A program made the translations under genes and the position numbers. Below, one piece after another: positions 9,756 to 17,761 of a stretch of DNA of 42,065 bases (its first letter is position 1; each line of letters starts with the position of its first letter). The notes beneath the pieces were generated by a model, which was not told the origin of the DNA, made no database searches, and was given only the letters and a program-made list of their open reading frames with translations. The stretch is from Methylococcaceae bacterium (GTDB lineage Bacteria; Pseudomonadota; Gammaproteobacteria; Methylococcales; Methylomonadaceae), in NCBI GenBank assembly GCA_024636875.1, contig JAGXGJ010000075.1, forward strand, positions 1 to 42,065, read 5' to 3'.

Positions 9756-10733
9756 ATGCCACCTGCAATTAAACCGACTTATGCGCTCATCCCTTTTGTT
9801 ATCTTCGGCATTATTTTGATAACCGCATTTTTCTTAAAGTACTTTGAGCCAATGCTGCCGGCGGCCCTCCAAACTTGGGCCGATCACTTGTCAATTGCGT
9901 TGATCGTTGCCGTTGTCATAGGCTTGACTTATGAGTATACATCGCATCTATTTCGGGAAGAGATTCTGAAAAATCTTCTGCATGAGAGCCAGGAGCAGGT
10001 CTACCAGGCTTTAAGAGCCTATAGTGTACTTACACCTGATGAAGTTTTTCGATTATTAAAAGAGATAGCCTGCCAGATTAATCAGACGCCTACGCTGCTT
10101 TATCCTGCACGACCGGAAAGCGGCGAATGTTCGTTTACCGAAAGCATGGACTTTTTCGATACGCTTGTCAAAATGCGGCCTAAAGAAATCGTCAAAATAC
10201 TCGGTACGTGGATAGAACCCAAAAGCCACAAGAATCTGAAATACCTTGCCAGTGATTTTATCGGAAAATATCAGCTCACTGAAATCACTGAGGAACTTCG
10301 CCGCCAGGTGGAGCCGATATTACGCTTGGGTAACCTTAGCGAAGACAATAGAGGATGGGTATTAAATTATATCTGGGCCTATTCCCGTTGCGAGAAGCCC
10401 ATGTACAAAAGTCTTGCAGATGTTATGCGCACCACTTCAGATCATGAAATCGAAAAATGGATGCTTTTCCTTCCGGTGCAAATGCCGTCAATCGAGTTTG
10501 CCCACATGATTAATGACTATCTGGAACGTGAGGTGGCAATCTCTGATGATAATTTGTTGCTTGTGATTCAAGCTGTTGCCTCTTTGCATCGCGCACAATT
10601 GATCGACAGTGTGACCTTGCTAAAGAAATATCCAAACCGCTTTGGACCTCATCATCAGGAGGATGTTGAACGTATCTGGAGGAATTATGCACTCGTGCCT
10701 GAAGAGTTGAAAGGCATTTTTTTTCAAGCGTAA
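9756..10733 (+). CDS. Membrane-anchored protein of unknown function
   Basis: A 325-residue protein with two N-terminal membrane segments (about residues 8-28 and 44-64) followed by a predominantly helical cytoplasmic-type region of ~255 residues. That region has no recognised catalytic motif; features include LTPDEVFRLLKEIACQIN and repeated short helices resembling a solenoid. I do not recognise the family. The ATG at 9756 is chosen because GGGAGA lies 5 nt upstream and the hydrophobic N-terminus begins just after it. The frame is open upstream to 9636 but shows no conserved character. It stands alone: a 579-bp gap precedes it and the next gene is convergent. Confidence 0.7.
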   Translation: MPPAIKPTYALIPFVIFGIILITAFFLKYFEPMLPAALQTWADHLSIALIVAVVIGLTYEYTSHLFREEILKNLLHESQEQVYQALRAYSVLTPDEVFRLLKEIACQINQTPTLLYPARPESGECSFTESMDFFDTLVKMRPKEIVKILGTWIEPKSHKNLKYLASDFIGKYQLTEITEELRRQVEPILRLGNLSEDNRGWVLNYIWAYSRCEKPMYKSLADVMRTTSDHEIEKWMLFLPVQMPSIEFAHMINDYLEREVAISDDNLLLVIQAVASLHRAQLIDSVTLLKKYPNRFGPHHQEDVERIWRNYALVPEELKGIFFQA

Positions 10734-10835
10734 TTTTACCAACTTCTAAAAATTACCAGCAAAACCGGAATGGATCAAAGACTCACGGTGATGCTTGTTT
10801 ACTCTGGCCTGATTAAAACCCGATTTACAAACAAA

Positions 10836-12182
10836 TCAGGCTTTACGCAGTGTAACAAATTCTTCGGCGGCAGTCGGGTGTATACCGATGGTCGAGTCAA
10901 AGACCGCCTTGGTCGCACCGGCTCGAATGGCAATGGCCATGCCCTGGATAATTTCAGGGGCATCAGTCCCTGCCATGTGCATGCCGACAACCCGGTCAGT
11001 GTCGCGCACCACGATCATCTTCATCAGGGTTTTTTCATCGATACCGGAAAGAGTGTTTTTCATCGGTTTGAAACTGGTTTTGTAAATGTCGATGTCCGGG
11101 TATTTTTCGCGCGCCTGTGCTTCGGTCAGGCCTACGGTGCCAATAGTGGGCTGGCTGAAAACGGCAGTGGGAATAGTGTCATAATCTACCGGCCTCGGTT
11201 GTTTGACATACAATTGGTTCACCAGGGCCATGCCCTCTGCTATGGCTACCGGCGTCAGGTTGACGCGGTTAGTCACATCACCCAGTGCATAGATTGACGG
11301 CACATTGGTTTGATAGTCACTGTTGACTTTAATCGCAAGTTCCGTGTCCAGTTCGACGCCAAGCTTTTCCATGCCAAATCCGGTTGAATTCGGTGTTCTT
11401 CCAGTGGCATACAGTACCAGATCTGTGCTTACTTTGCTGCCATCAATAAGCCGTGCTGCGAAGCAATCGCCGGTACTTTCTATGGCTTCAATATCGGTAT
11501 TCAAAAGCAGTTTAATACCTTTTTTGATCATTTCCTCGGCCAGAAAATCACGTATATCCTCATCAAAACCCCGAAGCAATTTGTGTCCGCGATGACAAAT
11601 TGTCGTATTCACACCAAGTCCATGAAGAATACTGGCAAATTCAACCGCGATATAGCCGCCGCCGACGATAATGATACGCTTGGGCAATTGCTCGAGAAAA
11701 AACATTTCATTCGATGTGACGACGTGCTGCTTGCCGGGTATTTCGGGAACAGACGGCCAGCCTCCTGTTGCAATAAGTATGCGTTCGGCGCTGTATTCCG
11801 TTCCATCGACAGCGACAGTATGAGCATCAAGCACTTGTGCCCTGCCGGTGATAATACAGACACCCGATTTTTGCAGCAGGTTGTTGTAGACAGCGTGTAG
11901 CCGTTCTATCTCCTGATTTTTGTTGGTGATCAGACTAGTCCAGTTGAAAGTTGAATTGCCCACCGTCCAGCCAAAACCCGCTGCCGAATCGAATTGATCT
12001 CTGAATTGAGAAGCATAAACAAAAAGCTTTTTGGGTACACAGCCCACATTGACACAGGTGCCGCCTAAATAACGCTCTTCAGCTATGGCTACCCTTACGC
12101 CATGACCCGATGCCATACGTGCTGCACGCACGCCTCCTGAACCTGCACCAATTACAAACAAATCGTAGTCATATTGAGTCAT
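10836..12182 (-). CDS. gor: Glutathione-disulfide reductase
   Basis: Reduces oxidised glutathione with NADPH in the cytoplasm. The 448-residue flavoprotein has the FAD-binding GAGSGG (residues 12-17), the redox-active disulfide C43/C48 in GGTCVNVGCVPKK, the NAD(P)H-binding GGGYIAVEFA, the second FAD motif YALGDV and the C-terminal HPTAAEE with the catalytic histidine. The length is right for Gor. A glutathionylspermidine-type or mercuric reductase is unlikely because the motifs follow Gor throughout. It lies 146 bp downstream of the peroxiredoxin gene on the same strand and they may act together in peroxide defence. An inverted repeat, GCCTGATT...AATCAGGC (10807-10841), overlaps the stop codon and may help end transcription. 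Confidence 0.93.
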   Translation of the reverse strand: MTQYDYDLFVIGAGSGGVRAARMASGHGVRVAIAEERYLGGTCVNVGCVPKKLFVYASQFRDQFDSAAGFGWTVGNSTFNWTSLITNKNQEIERLHAVYNNLLQKSGVCIITGRAQVLDAHTVAVDGTEYSAERILIATGGWPSVPEIPGKQHVVTSNEMFFLEQLPKRIIIVGGGYIAVEFASILHGLGVNTTICHRGHKLLRGFDEDIRDFLAEEMIKKGIKLLLNTDIEAIESTGDCFAARLIDGSKVSTDLVLYATGRTPNSTGFGMEKLGVELDTELAIKVNSDYQTNVPSIYALGDVTNRVNLTPVAIAEGMALVNQLYVKQPRPVDYDTIPTAVFSQPTIGTVGLTEAQAREKYPDIDIYKTSFKPMKNTLSGIDEKTLMKMIVVRDTDRVVGMHMAGTDAPEIIQGMAIAIRAGATKAVFDSTIGIHPTAAEEFVTLRKA

Positions 12183-12219
12183 TGGCGCTTCTCGATATCA
12201 AATAATAAGTATGGGATAC

Positions 12220-12262
12220 AAAGCGCAAGATTAAAGAAAATATCCAGTTTACCTTGCGCTTT
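12220..12262. promoter_or_regulatory. Ten-base-pair inverted repeat between peroxiredoxin and gor
   Basis: AAAGCGCAAG (12220-12229) and CTTGCGCTTT (12253-12262) are perfectly complementary around a 23-nt AT-rich loop. It could attenuate read-through from the peroxiredoxin gene into gor or be an operator. There is no T run on the minus strand, so a classic terminator is doubtful. Confidence 0.45.
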
Positions 12263-12328
12263 CTATATTGGGTTTCGTATTGATTTATCTGGCCCGAACT
12301 GCAGTATGGGATTGAGGGCTATACAGGC

Positions 12329-12856
12329 TCATTTGTTCTGCTTTAAATAAGCCAACAGGGTATCAACATCGCTTACCGTAAATGGATCATCAGGGCAATT
12401 ATCAATTTTGCCGGACTCTCTGAATAATTTGATAATCTTTTTATTCTCAACAAACATTGAATAGCGCCATGAACGATAGCCAAAACCAACGTTTTCTTTT
12501 TTAACCAGCATGCCCATTGCCCGGGTAAAATCGCCATTTCCGTCGGGCAGCATTTTTACATGCTTGATGTCCAGATGCTTGCTCCATTGATACATCACAA
12601 AGGCATCATTAACACTCAGGCAATAAACTTCATCAACGCCCTGATCAATGAGTTCCTGATATTTGGCCTCATAGCCAGGCAAATGTTTGCTTGAGCAGGT
12701 AGGCGTATAGGCGCCGGGAAGAGCCAAAACAACAATTTTTTTCCCTTTAAAAATCTCATCGGTGCTGACATCCTGCCAGCGAAACGGGTTGTCGCCACCG
12801 ATACTTTCGTCGCGAACACGGGTTTTAAAAATTACATCAGGTACAGTTGTAAGCAT
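12329..12856 (-). CDS. Peroxiredoxin, Prx5-like (glutathione-dependent type)
   Basis: Reduces hydrogen peroxide and alkyl hydroperoxides. The 175-residue product has the peroxidatic cysteine C54 in PGAYTPTCSSKHLPGYE, followed by the Prx5 pattern DEVYCLSVNDAFVMYQW and a conserved arginine in GFGYRSWRYSMFV. Proteins of this group in gammaproteobacteria often use glutathione and may be fused to glutaredoxin; no glutaredoxin domain is present here. The ATG has a good ribosome-binding site (GAGGAG, about 8 nt upstream on the minus strand). The gor gene downstream on the same strand supports a glutathione-linked cycle, which is inference from context. Confidence 0.92.
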   Translation of the reverse strand: MLTTVPDVIFKTRVRDESIGGDNPFRWQDVSTDEIFKGKKIVVLALPGAYTPTCSSKHLPGYEAKYQELIDQGVDEVYCLSVNDAFVMYQWSKHLDIKHVKMLPDGNGDFTRAMGMLVKKENVGFGYRSWRYSMFVENKKIIKLFRESGKIDNCPDDPFTVSDVDTLLAYLKQNK

Positions 12857-13169
12857 GTTGGAACTCCTCAGGTTTATTAATAGCGTATATGGGGCGAGGT
12901 AAAGAACCCCAATACTTGATGTACCCTAATTGTTGTGCCCAAAGGCCATACATTATCCCAACAATACAGGCAGATACTCTTAATGACAGTTATCAGCGGT
13001 AAAAAGTTTATGAGATACCGTATTTTATTGAACATTAATGGGACATCCTGGTTTTTTTCAAATGAATGCGGGTGAATTATCCAAATCTCTGGGAAATTAA
13101 TGACTAAAAATCAGATAAAACAATCGTTATTGAACCGATTTTAAGCACATGCCCGCGATGGTTCTCTGG

Positions 13170-13274
13170 TATAGAGTCCGGCGTTGGTAAAGCGACACAA
13201 AGTACCCTCTCCCTTTGGGAGAGGGTTAGGGTGAGGGTATTACAAAGGTCGCTTTACCAACTTTGGTTCCTATA
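13170..13274 (-). mobile_element. 105-bp MITE, copy 2 (inverted)
   Basis: Same element as at 7985 but in opposite orientation, beginning TATAGAGTCC and ending GGTTCCTATA on the plus strand. It has a few substitutions (for example GGAACC for GGAGCC in its own orientation). It ends 13 bp beyond the stop codon of the 149-residue gene at 13288. Together with copy 1 it brackets a 5.3-kb segment as an inverted pair. The remaining sequence from 12857 to 13169 shows no gene. Confidence 0.85.
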
Positions 13275-13287
13275 TATAAAAAAACAG

Positions 13288-13737
13288 CTATCGACTTGAC
13301 CTTCGACGGCCTCCGGTTGCACCGGAAGCCGAAGCCGCCGGCTGGGATTGCCGTTCCGGCGCTTGACGGTTCGATGCGCATGGCTGATGGAAAGACTTGA
13401 TCATCCAGGCTATGGGCAAGGCTGTGTATAAGGTGTGTACCGAGACCATAAGGTTTAGCGCAGTTCTCAGGGGTGAAGTTCCGGTAGTGCGTGGTTTTTC
13501 GGCGGCGCTACGGCTGTTGGTTGTTTGGCGCCTGGTAAGTTCACCAATGATAAATCCGATGCCAAATGTCAGTAGCAGTGTTGTTGGAGCGGTTATCTCT
13601 TTGTGAATTTTCTTGATCAGGATAGCGGCACGAACATCGACCCCCCGTTGATGAATCAGTATTTGCTGCTCCGCATCCCTGATCTGCGCCGTCAGGGACC
13701 TGGATTTGCTTACGCTTGAAAAGTAGCCCTTCATCAT
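13288..13737 (-). CDS. Small membrane-associated protein of the YqjD/YqjE-type cluster
   Basis: A 149-residue protein starting at the ATGATG that overlaps the stop of the holin-like gene. The N-terminal ~40 residues are charged and helical (SLTAQIRDAEQQILIHQRGVDV). A membrane segment follows at about 51-66 (APTTLLLTFGIGFIIGEL), a second weaker hydrophobic stretch lies near 87-107, and the tail is Pro/Arg/Ser-rich. Position as third gene after DUF883 and holin-like genes matches the location of YqjK-like proteins in enterobacteria, but I see no clear sequence identity. The frame is open further upstream (to 13947) inside the neighbouring gene, which is an overlap artefact. Confidence 0.65.
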   Translation of the reverse strand: MMKGYFSSVSKSRSLTAQIRDAEQQILIHQRGVDVRAAILIKKIHKEITAPTTLLLTFGIGFIIGELTRRQTTNSRSAAEKPRTTGTSPLRTALNLMVSVHTLYTALPIAWMIKSFHQPCASNRQAPERQSQPAASASGATGGRRRSSR

Positions 13738-14174
13738 GACTTCTGCGCATTCCGGTGGTTTGGGGGCTTGCTCTGAAGAGAACTGAGGGTCGCGGGAAAT
13801 TGAAGATAACGGCTCTTTCGGCGCATCACGCGATAAAAGATCAGCGCGAGCAGCAAATTGAAAACAACGGCAAGCAGTATGGCGCTGACCGCCATGACGC
13901 CGTTCTCGATTAGCCCCAGTACGGCGGCTGCCATGAGTCCCAGCCAAGCGCTGCTCAGCAAGAACGCAACCATCACCCCCGCCATAATCATCGACACCAG
14001 ACTTTCACCCGCCCGCCGTGTTTCCAGTGCGGCGAGCCGCAAACGATCGTGGGCTAGCCCATGCAGTTCATGCCATAACGACTGGGCATCATCCAGCACG
14101 CCGGAAGCGCTCATCGAATCATCGCGCGTTGCAGTTTGCCCGGGAATTTCATCCTCGATGGCATCCTGGTCCAT
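13734..14174 (-). CDS. Phage-holin-like / YqjE-type membrane protein
   Basis: A 146-residue inner-membrane protein: a charged N-terminus with an amphipathic helix (LWHELHGLAHDRLRLAALETR) followed by two membrane helices (about 58-80 and 88-112) and a basic tail. This is the pattern of the phage holin 3_6 / YqjE family; in bacteria these are chromosomal membrane proteins rather than lysis proteins. It lies between a DUF883 (YqjD/ElaB-like) gene 13 bp upstream and the 149-residue gene it overlaps, forming a co-transcribed unit. YqjD/ElaB in E. coli associate with the membrane and ribosomes in stationary phase; a similar role here is inference. Confidence 0.8.
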   Translation of the reverse strand: MDQDAIEDEIPGQTATRDDSMSASGVLDDAQSLWHELHGLAHDRLRLAALETRRAGESLVSMIMAGVMVAFLLSSAWLGLMAAAVLGLIENGVMAVSAILLAVVFNLLLALIFYRVMRRKSRYLQFPATLSSLQSKPPNHRNAQKS

Positions 14175-14187
14175 GATGTTTGACGAT

Positions 14188-14418
14188 CTAACGGCCGCTC
14201 AAGACGCGGCTCAGCAAAAAACCGGCCGCTGCTGCGATCCCTAGCGACGTTATCGGGTTGTCGCGGACATAACTGCGGCAATTCTCCATCAATTGCTGCT
14301 CGTCATTTTTCAGCTGATTGCCTTTTTCACCAAGCGTTTCCGCTGCCTGATTCGTCGCACTTGCGACCTTGTCGACAGCCTCATGTGCGGATTTAGATGC
14401 TTTTTCTATGGTATCCAT
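14188..14418 (-). CDS. DUF883 family protein (ElaB/YqjD-like)
   Basis: A 76-residue protein with a long amphipathic helix (about 1-50, rich in Ala, Glu, Lys) and a C-terminal membrane anchor containing the conserved RDNPITSLGIAAAAGFLLSRVLS. This tail, with a glycine-rich helix ended by arginine, is diagnostic of the DUF883 family. E. coli ElaB and YqjD are tail-anchored, stationary-phase, ribosome-associated proteins; that role is known for those members and assumed here. The gene lies 14 bp after the BON lipoprotein gene and 13 bp before the holin-like gene, all on the minus strand. Confidence 0.88.
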   Translation of the reverse strand: MDTIEKASKSAHEAVDKVASATNQAAETLGEKGNQLKNDEQQLMENCRSYVRDNPITSLGIAAAAGFLLSRVLSGR

Positions 14419-14432
14419 AATGTTTTCCTCGT

Positions 14433-14747
14433 CTATTTGAGCTGCATGTCATTTTTGACCGACTTCACGCCGCCGACGCCGCTTGCCACTTCAACTGCTT
14501 TGACAATATCGGCACTGGAATTCACGAAGCCGCTCAATTGAACCACGCCCTTGAAGGTTTCAACGTTGATCTCGGCGGAGCTCAAGGCAGGCTCATTCAG
14601 TATGGCCGCCTTAACCTTGCTGGTGATGACGCTGTCGTCAATATATTCCCCGGTTCCTTCGTGCTTGTGCGTCGATGCGCAACCGGCGGCAGTCAGTAAC
14701 GTCAGGGCTAAAAAAAATGCGGAAAAAAATCTGATAAGGTGTTTCAT
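14433..14747 (-). CDS. BON-domain lipoprotein (OsmY-like)
   Basis: A 104-residue envelope protein. The N-terminus is a lipoprotein signal (residues 1-22) with lipobox LTAAGC, so it should be acylated and exported. One BON domain follows (about 38-104: DDSVITSKVKAAIL..INVETFKGVVQLSGFV..GVGGVKSVKNDM), a phospholipid- or membrane-interacting fold found in OsmY and DolP. I place the start at the ATG at 14747, which has GGAG about 8 nt upstream; the frame is open 12 codons further upstream but that would break the signal peptide. First gene of the four-gene envelope-stress operon. Confidence 0.9.
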   Translation of the reverse strand: MKHLIRFFSAFFLALTLLTAAGCASTHKHEGTGEYIDDSVITSKVKAAILNEPALSSAEINVETFKGVVQLSGFVNSSADIVKAVEVASGVGGVKSVKNDMQLK

Positions 14748-15025
14748 AAATAAATCTCCAGTAAGACGTAAAAAATCAATCAAGTTGTTTCATTGCTAAA
14801 TATGCGGACGTATCTATCCAAACGGGCGATCAAGCAAGCATGACCAAAAATCGGCAAGTCATCTCAATCACGGAGTAAGCTACAGGGCGCGGCAGGGGGG
14901 TTGTTTTAAAACCTTTAAATTACTTTAGCCGTATAACAACTTGCTGTCTGTACGGTGTCGCACATAGAGATATTGATTCCAGGACTGCTGGCTTCACTGT
15001 AGTGAGCTGAAAAGTGCTGCCCAGC

Positions 15026-15721
15026 TTAGCCCAGAATGCGCTCGTAGATGTCTTTATCGACCCGGTAACACTCGCAAGAAGCGGCTTCCAGGCCGGCGCG
15101 GTCGAGAATCGTGATGTCCCCACGGCGGTAGCTGATGAGCTTTTGCTTCAGTAATGAATTCGCCGCTTTGGTGATGCCGACGCGCCGTACACCCAGCATA
15201 TGGGCCATTAATTCGTGGGTAACATGGAAGTGGTTTGAATGCGCCCGGTCATGGGTCATCAACAGCCAACGGGCGAGGCGTGCCTCCACCACATGGTAGC
15301 GGGTGCATGCGGTTGTTTGCGCAAGCTGGCTCATCGATACGTAGAGGTAGCGCTTCAACTCCTGCTGCAGCGCAGGACTCTGTTCGAGTTCATGGAGAAA
15401 AGCTGACGCCGTCATACGCAGTGCAGGACCCTTCCCATGAACCAGAGCGTGAAATGGTGTGACATCGACTCCCAGAATGAGGGTGATGCCAAGCATGCCT
15501 TCATTACCGATCAGCTTCACTTCCAGACTCGCGCTGTTATTGATGGGCCTCATCAAGGAAATTAAGCTGCCAGTCGGGAAATAAACATAGCGAATGAGTT
15601 CTTCCGGGCGGTAGAGTACCTCGGCAAAATTGAGCTCGATTGTTTCGCACTTTGCCAGCAACTGTTCGCGATCCTTGCCGGGTAGGTCAGTCAGCAGACG
15701 GTTGTTAGCGGGGGACAGCAT
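15026..15721 (-). CDS. Crp/Fnr family transcriptional regulator (first of two paralogues)
   Basis: A 231-residue regulator with an N-terminal cyclic-nucleotide-binding-like fold (about 15-130; motifs YRPEELIRYVYFPTGSLISLM and LIGNEGMLGI) and a C-terminal winged helix (ELMAHMLGVRRVGITKAANSLLKQKLISYRRG). There are no N-terminal cysteine clusters of FNR type, so an iron-sulfur sensor is unlikely. The effector is unknown. A DRAGLEAASCECYRV tail is shared with the paralogue at 16436. I chose the ATG at 15721; a longer frame extends to 15778 with non-conserved sequence. It precedes the BON lipoprotein operon by ~280 bp on the same strand and could regulate it, which is inference. Confidence 0.88.
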   Translation of the reverse strand: MLSPANNRLLTDLPGKDREQLLAKCETIELNFAEVLYRPEELIRYVYFPTGSLISLMRPINNSASLEVKLIGNEGMLGITLILGVDVTPFHALVHGKGPALRMTASAFLHELEQSPALQQELKRYLYVSMSQLAQTTACTRYHVVEARLARWLLMTHDRAHSNHFHVTHELMAHMLGVRRVGITKAANSLLKQKLISYRRGDITILDRAGLEAASCECYRVDKDIYERILG

Positions 15722-16200
15722 GGTTGTATGGCACGCGTATTTTCCTGCAATAGTTGGGAAACCCGATAGTCGGCACAAAAAACCAGGATGATAATTATGC
15801 CGGTGCCGGCGTTTGCTATAGGGAGACTGGCTCCACTAATCAGGGAAAAAATTTAGCACAGCAGCCTGCCCCCGTCTGTACGTTAGCGAACTTACCGCAT
15901 AGATTGGGGAAGCCGGGATCGGCTATCTGCCAGCCGCTTTCAGAGCCAGAGTTGACCGTGATTTGTACGATAACCTGGGAACATGCACGAAATAAGTTGA
16001 ACAAGTGAGTAATAATTCGAGCCGGCAAACGAGTGCTGATCCAATACAATGTTTATAACTTGTTTTTATAACCATGAAGGCCAAAAGCAGCCGCCTCTAG
16101 GCTACATGAAGATAATGAAGGGGGGGGAGAGAATTTAGTGATTTGTCGAATAAAGCTTCCGCTCCTGCTCACGCCGCCCCTAACCTACATCCCTGTAGGC

Positions 16201-16366
16201 AAGGTGATTGCTTGCATGTGAAGTTCATAAAACACTCGGTCTGGATTGCTGGAATCCACTTATCAGCAAGGTCTTGCTCATGAACCTGGCATTAATCAGA
16301 TTGAATTCAGAATCGAGTATCCTTTGCCGGTAAAATACCAAGGAATATACCTGGCTTGTGGTTATA
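16201..16366 (+). pseudogene. Degraded GxxExxY-family gene fragment
   Basis: Conceptual translation in shifting frames gives EVHKTLG, then (after a one-base shift) LLESTYQQGLAHEPGINQIEFRIEYPLPVKYQGIYLACGY. This is the core of the GxxExxY (PD-(D/E)XK-like) protein family, usually ~125 residues. At least one frameshift lies near 16245 and another probably near 16220. After CGY the sequence runs into unrelated repeat-like DNA, so the C-terminal third is missing. It sits in the gap between the two Crp/Fnr genes. The remaining part of 15722-16435 has no gene; a small palindrome CCTACA..TGTAGG lies at 16184-16199 and a run of G at about 16120. Confidence 0.7.
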
Positions 16367-16435
16367 GTAATACATTGAAATTCTTCATGAAGTTCGTGTT
16401 CTTCGTGGTTGAATTGCCGAATTTAGGTTAATGGG

Positions 16436-17152
16436 TCATGAGCCGGGGGATTGGAGCAGGCGATCGGATTCCGTTTTGACCACTTGATAGCATTCGCAGA
16501 CTCGTCCTTCCAATCCCGGCCGGTCCAGCACGGTGATGAGACCACGGTGATATTCAATCAACCCCGCTCGCTGCAATTTCCCGGCAGCCTCCGTGACGCT
16601 TTCGCGGCGCACGCCCAGTATATTGGCGATCATTTCCTGAGTCATGATCAACTCATTCCCGGGTAACCGGTCGAGGCTTATTAGCAGCAATTGGCAGAGT
16701 CGCTGGTCCACCGAATGATGCCGATTACAGACTGCCGTCTGCGCTATCTGGGTAATCAGCGCCTGGGAATAGCGCAGCAATATATGGTATAGAGTACCGT
16801 TGCGGTTGAATTCCTGAATGAGCAGCTGCCCACGCAGCCGATAGGCGTAGCCTGCGCTCAGCACGACGGCACGATTAGGCATGGAGCCGCCATCCATGAA
16901 GAGTGAGATACCGATCATGCCATCATTGCCGATTACGGCGATTTCGGTCGACGTGCCATTCTCCATGATGTAAAGCAGTGCTACGATGCAGGTCGTGGGG
17001 AAATAGGCGTAACGCATTTTGTCACCCGGGTTGTAGAGAACTTCGCCGCTCTGCATCGGGACCTGTTCCAGATGGGGAAAAATGAGCTCATATTCGGCGG
17101 CGGGCAGGATGTTGAGGAGATGGTTTTGCCGAGTCTTATTTCGGTCAGTCAT
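16436..17152 (-). CDS. Crp/Fnr family transcriptional regulator (second paralogue)
   Basis: A 238-residue regulator with the same layout as the gene at 15026: cyclic-nucleotide-binding-like domain (EVLYNPGDKMRYAYFPTTCIVALL, VIGNDGMIGISLF) and winged helix (EMIANILGVRRESVTEAAGKLQRAGLIEYHRG), then DRPGLEGRVCECYQV. The recognition helices differ (VGITKAANSLL versus ESVTEAAGKLQ), so DNA targets may differ. The ATG at 17152 is chosen from the family's usual length; the frame stays open to 17242. The two paralogues are separated by ~0.7 kb of DNA holding a gene remnant, so they probably have separate promoters. Confidence 0.88.
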   Translation of the reverse strand: MTDRNKTRQNHLLNILPAAEYELIFPHLEQVPMQSGEVLYNPGDKMRYAYFPTTCIVALLYIMENGTSTEIAVIGNDGMIGISLFMDGGSMPNRAVVLSAGYAYRLRGQLLIQEFNRNGTLYHILLRYSQALITQIAQTAVCNRHHSVDQRLCQLLLISLDRLPGNELIMTQEMIANILGVRRESVTEAAGKLQRAGLIEYHRGLITVLDRPGLEGRVCECYQVVKTESDRLLQSPGS

Positions 17153-17439
17153 AAGCAATATCTCTATTAGCAGGTCAAGATTGAATGCCGCCACCAATGA
17201 GACCCGGATGCCTGTATGCCTGGTGGAGAAACCCGGAGTCATAGTGTCTAGATTTCAGCGTCATTTTTATAACACGAGGCACTGTAACATTCAAGTTATT
17301 AATCGGGATGGATCAGCTTGGCTAAAACGAAACCGAAACCGGTCATTGGCAGCGGCATTATATGAGTTACCGTACTGTCGGCGTCTGAAGTTGTGGTTTA
17401 GCGGTTTACGGTGACTGAAATGAACCTAGAAAGCGCAGT

Positions 17440-17698
17440 TTAGCCACAGATGAACACGGATTTACACGAATAAACAACTAGGTGCTTGTCCGAGAACTAA
17501 CGTTTAACTAATTCGCCTACTATATATAGTGCCTTGAAAGTATTAAAAAGCACTACATATTGATAGCCACTGACTGGCATGTTAGTTCTCGGACAGCCTC
17601 CTAGTTACATCAATTCTTTTTGACACCATTTGTGTGAAGTGCCAGCCTCGCGCAACATAATGTTTTATCAGCGTTTTTCTGTGTAAATCTGTGGCTAA
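17440..17698. repeat. Inverted repeat pair enclosing a second MITE-like element
   Basis: The left arm starts TTAGCCACAGAT (17440) and contains TTTACAC; the right arm ends GTGTAAATCTGTGGCTAA (17681-17698). They are inverted copies of a common proteobacterial intergenic repeat. The element at 17478-17604 lies between them, suggesting nested insertion. No gene lies in 17153-17757. Confidence 0.65.
17478..17604. mobile_element. 127-bp MITE-like element with 24-bp terminal inverted repeats
   Basis: Left end CTAGGTGCTTGTCCGAGAAC (continuing to 17501) and right end GTTCTCGGACAGCCTCCTAG (the last 20 nt of the repeat that starts at 17581) match as imperfect inverted repeats differing at about three positions. 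The ends include CTAG, which may be a duplicated target. The 80-bp interior has no coding capacity. It is unrelated to the 105-bp MITE family. A parent transposase cannot be named from this window. Confidence 0.7.
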
Positions 17699-17761
17699 CT
17701 AAGGTTTTTAGGATGAAGAGCATGTCTTGCCGCAAAACGGGTATTTGCCGGGAGGTATCGG

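Noticed and set aside
10770-11900. Plus-strand open frames opposite gor
   Set aside because: They are antisense shadows of a full-length gor with all catalytic motifs.
13734-14174. Prophage remnant based on the holin-like gene
   Set aside because: No lysin, structural or integrase genes nearby; this family is chromosomal beside DUF883 genes in many proteobacteria.
8169-17380. Shared word GTTACCGTACTG upstream of csbD (near 8177) and of the Crp/Fnr gene (near 17366) as a common operator
   Set aside because: Twelve identical bases between two intergenic regions are expected many times by chance in 42 kb, and no symmetry is present.
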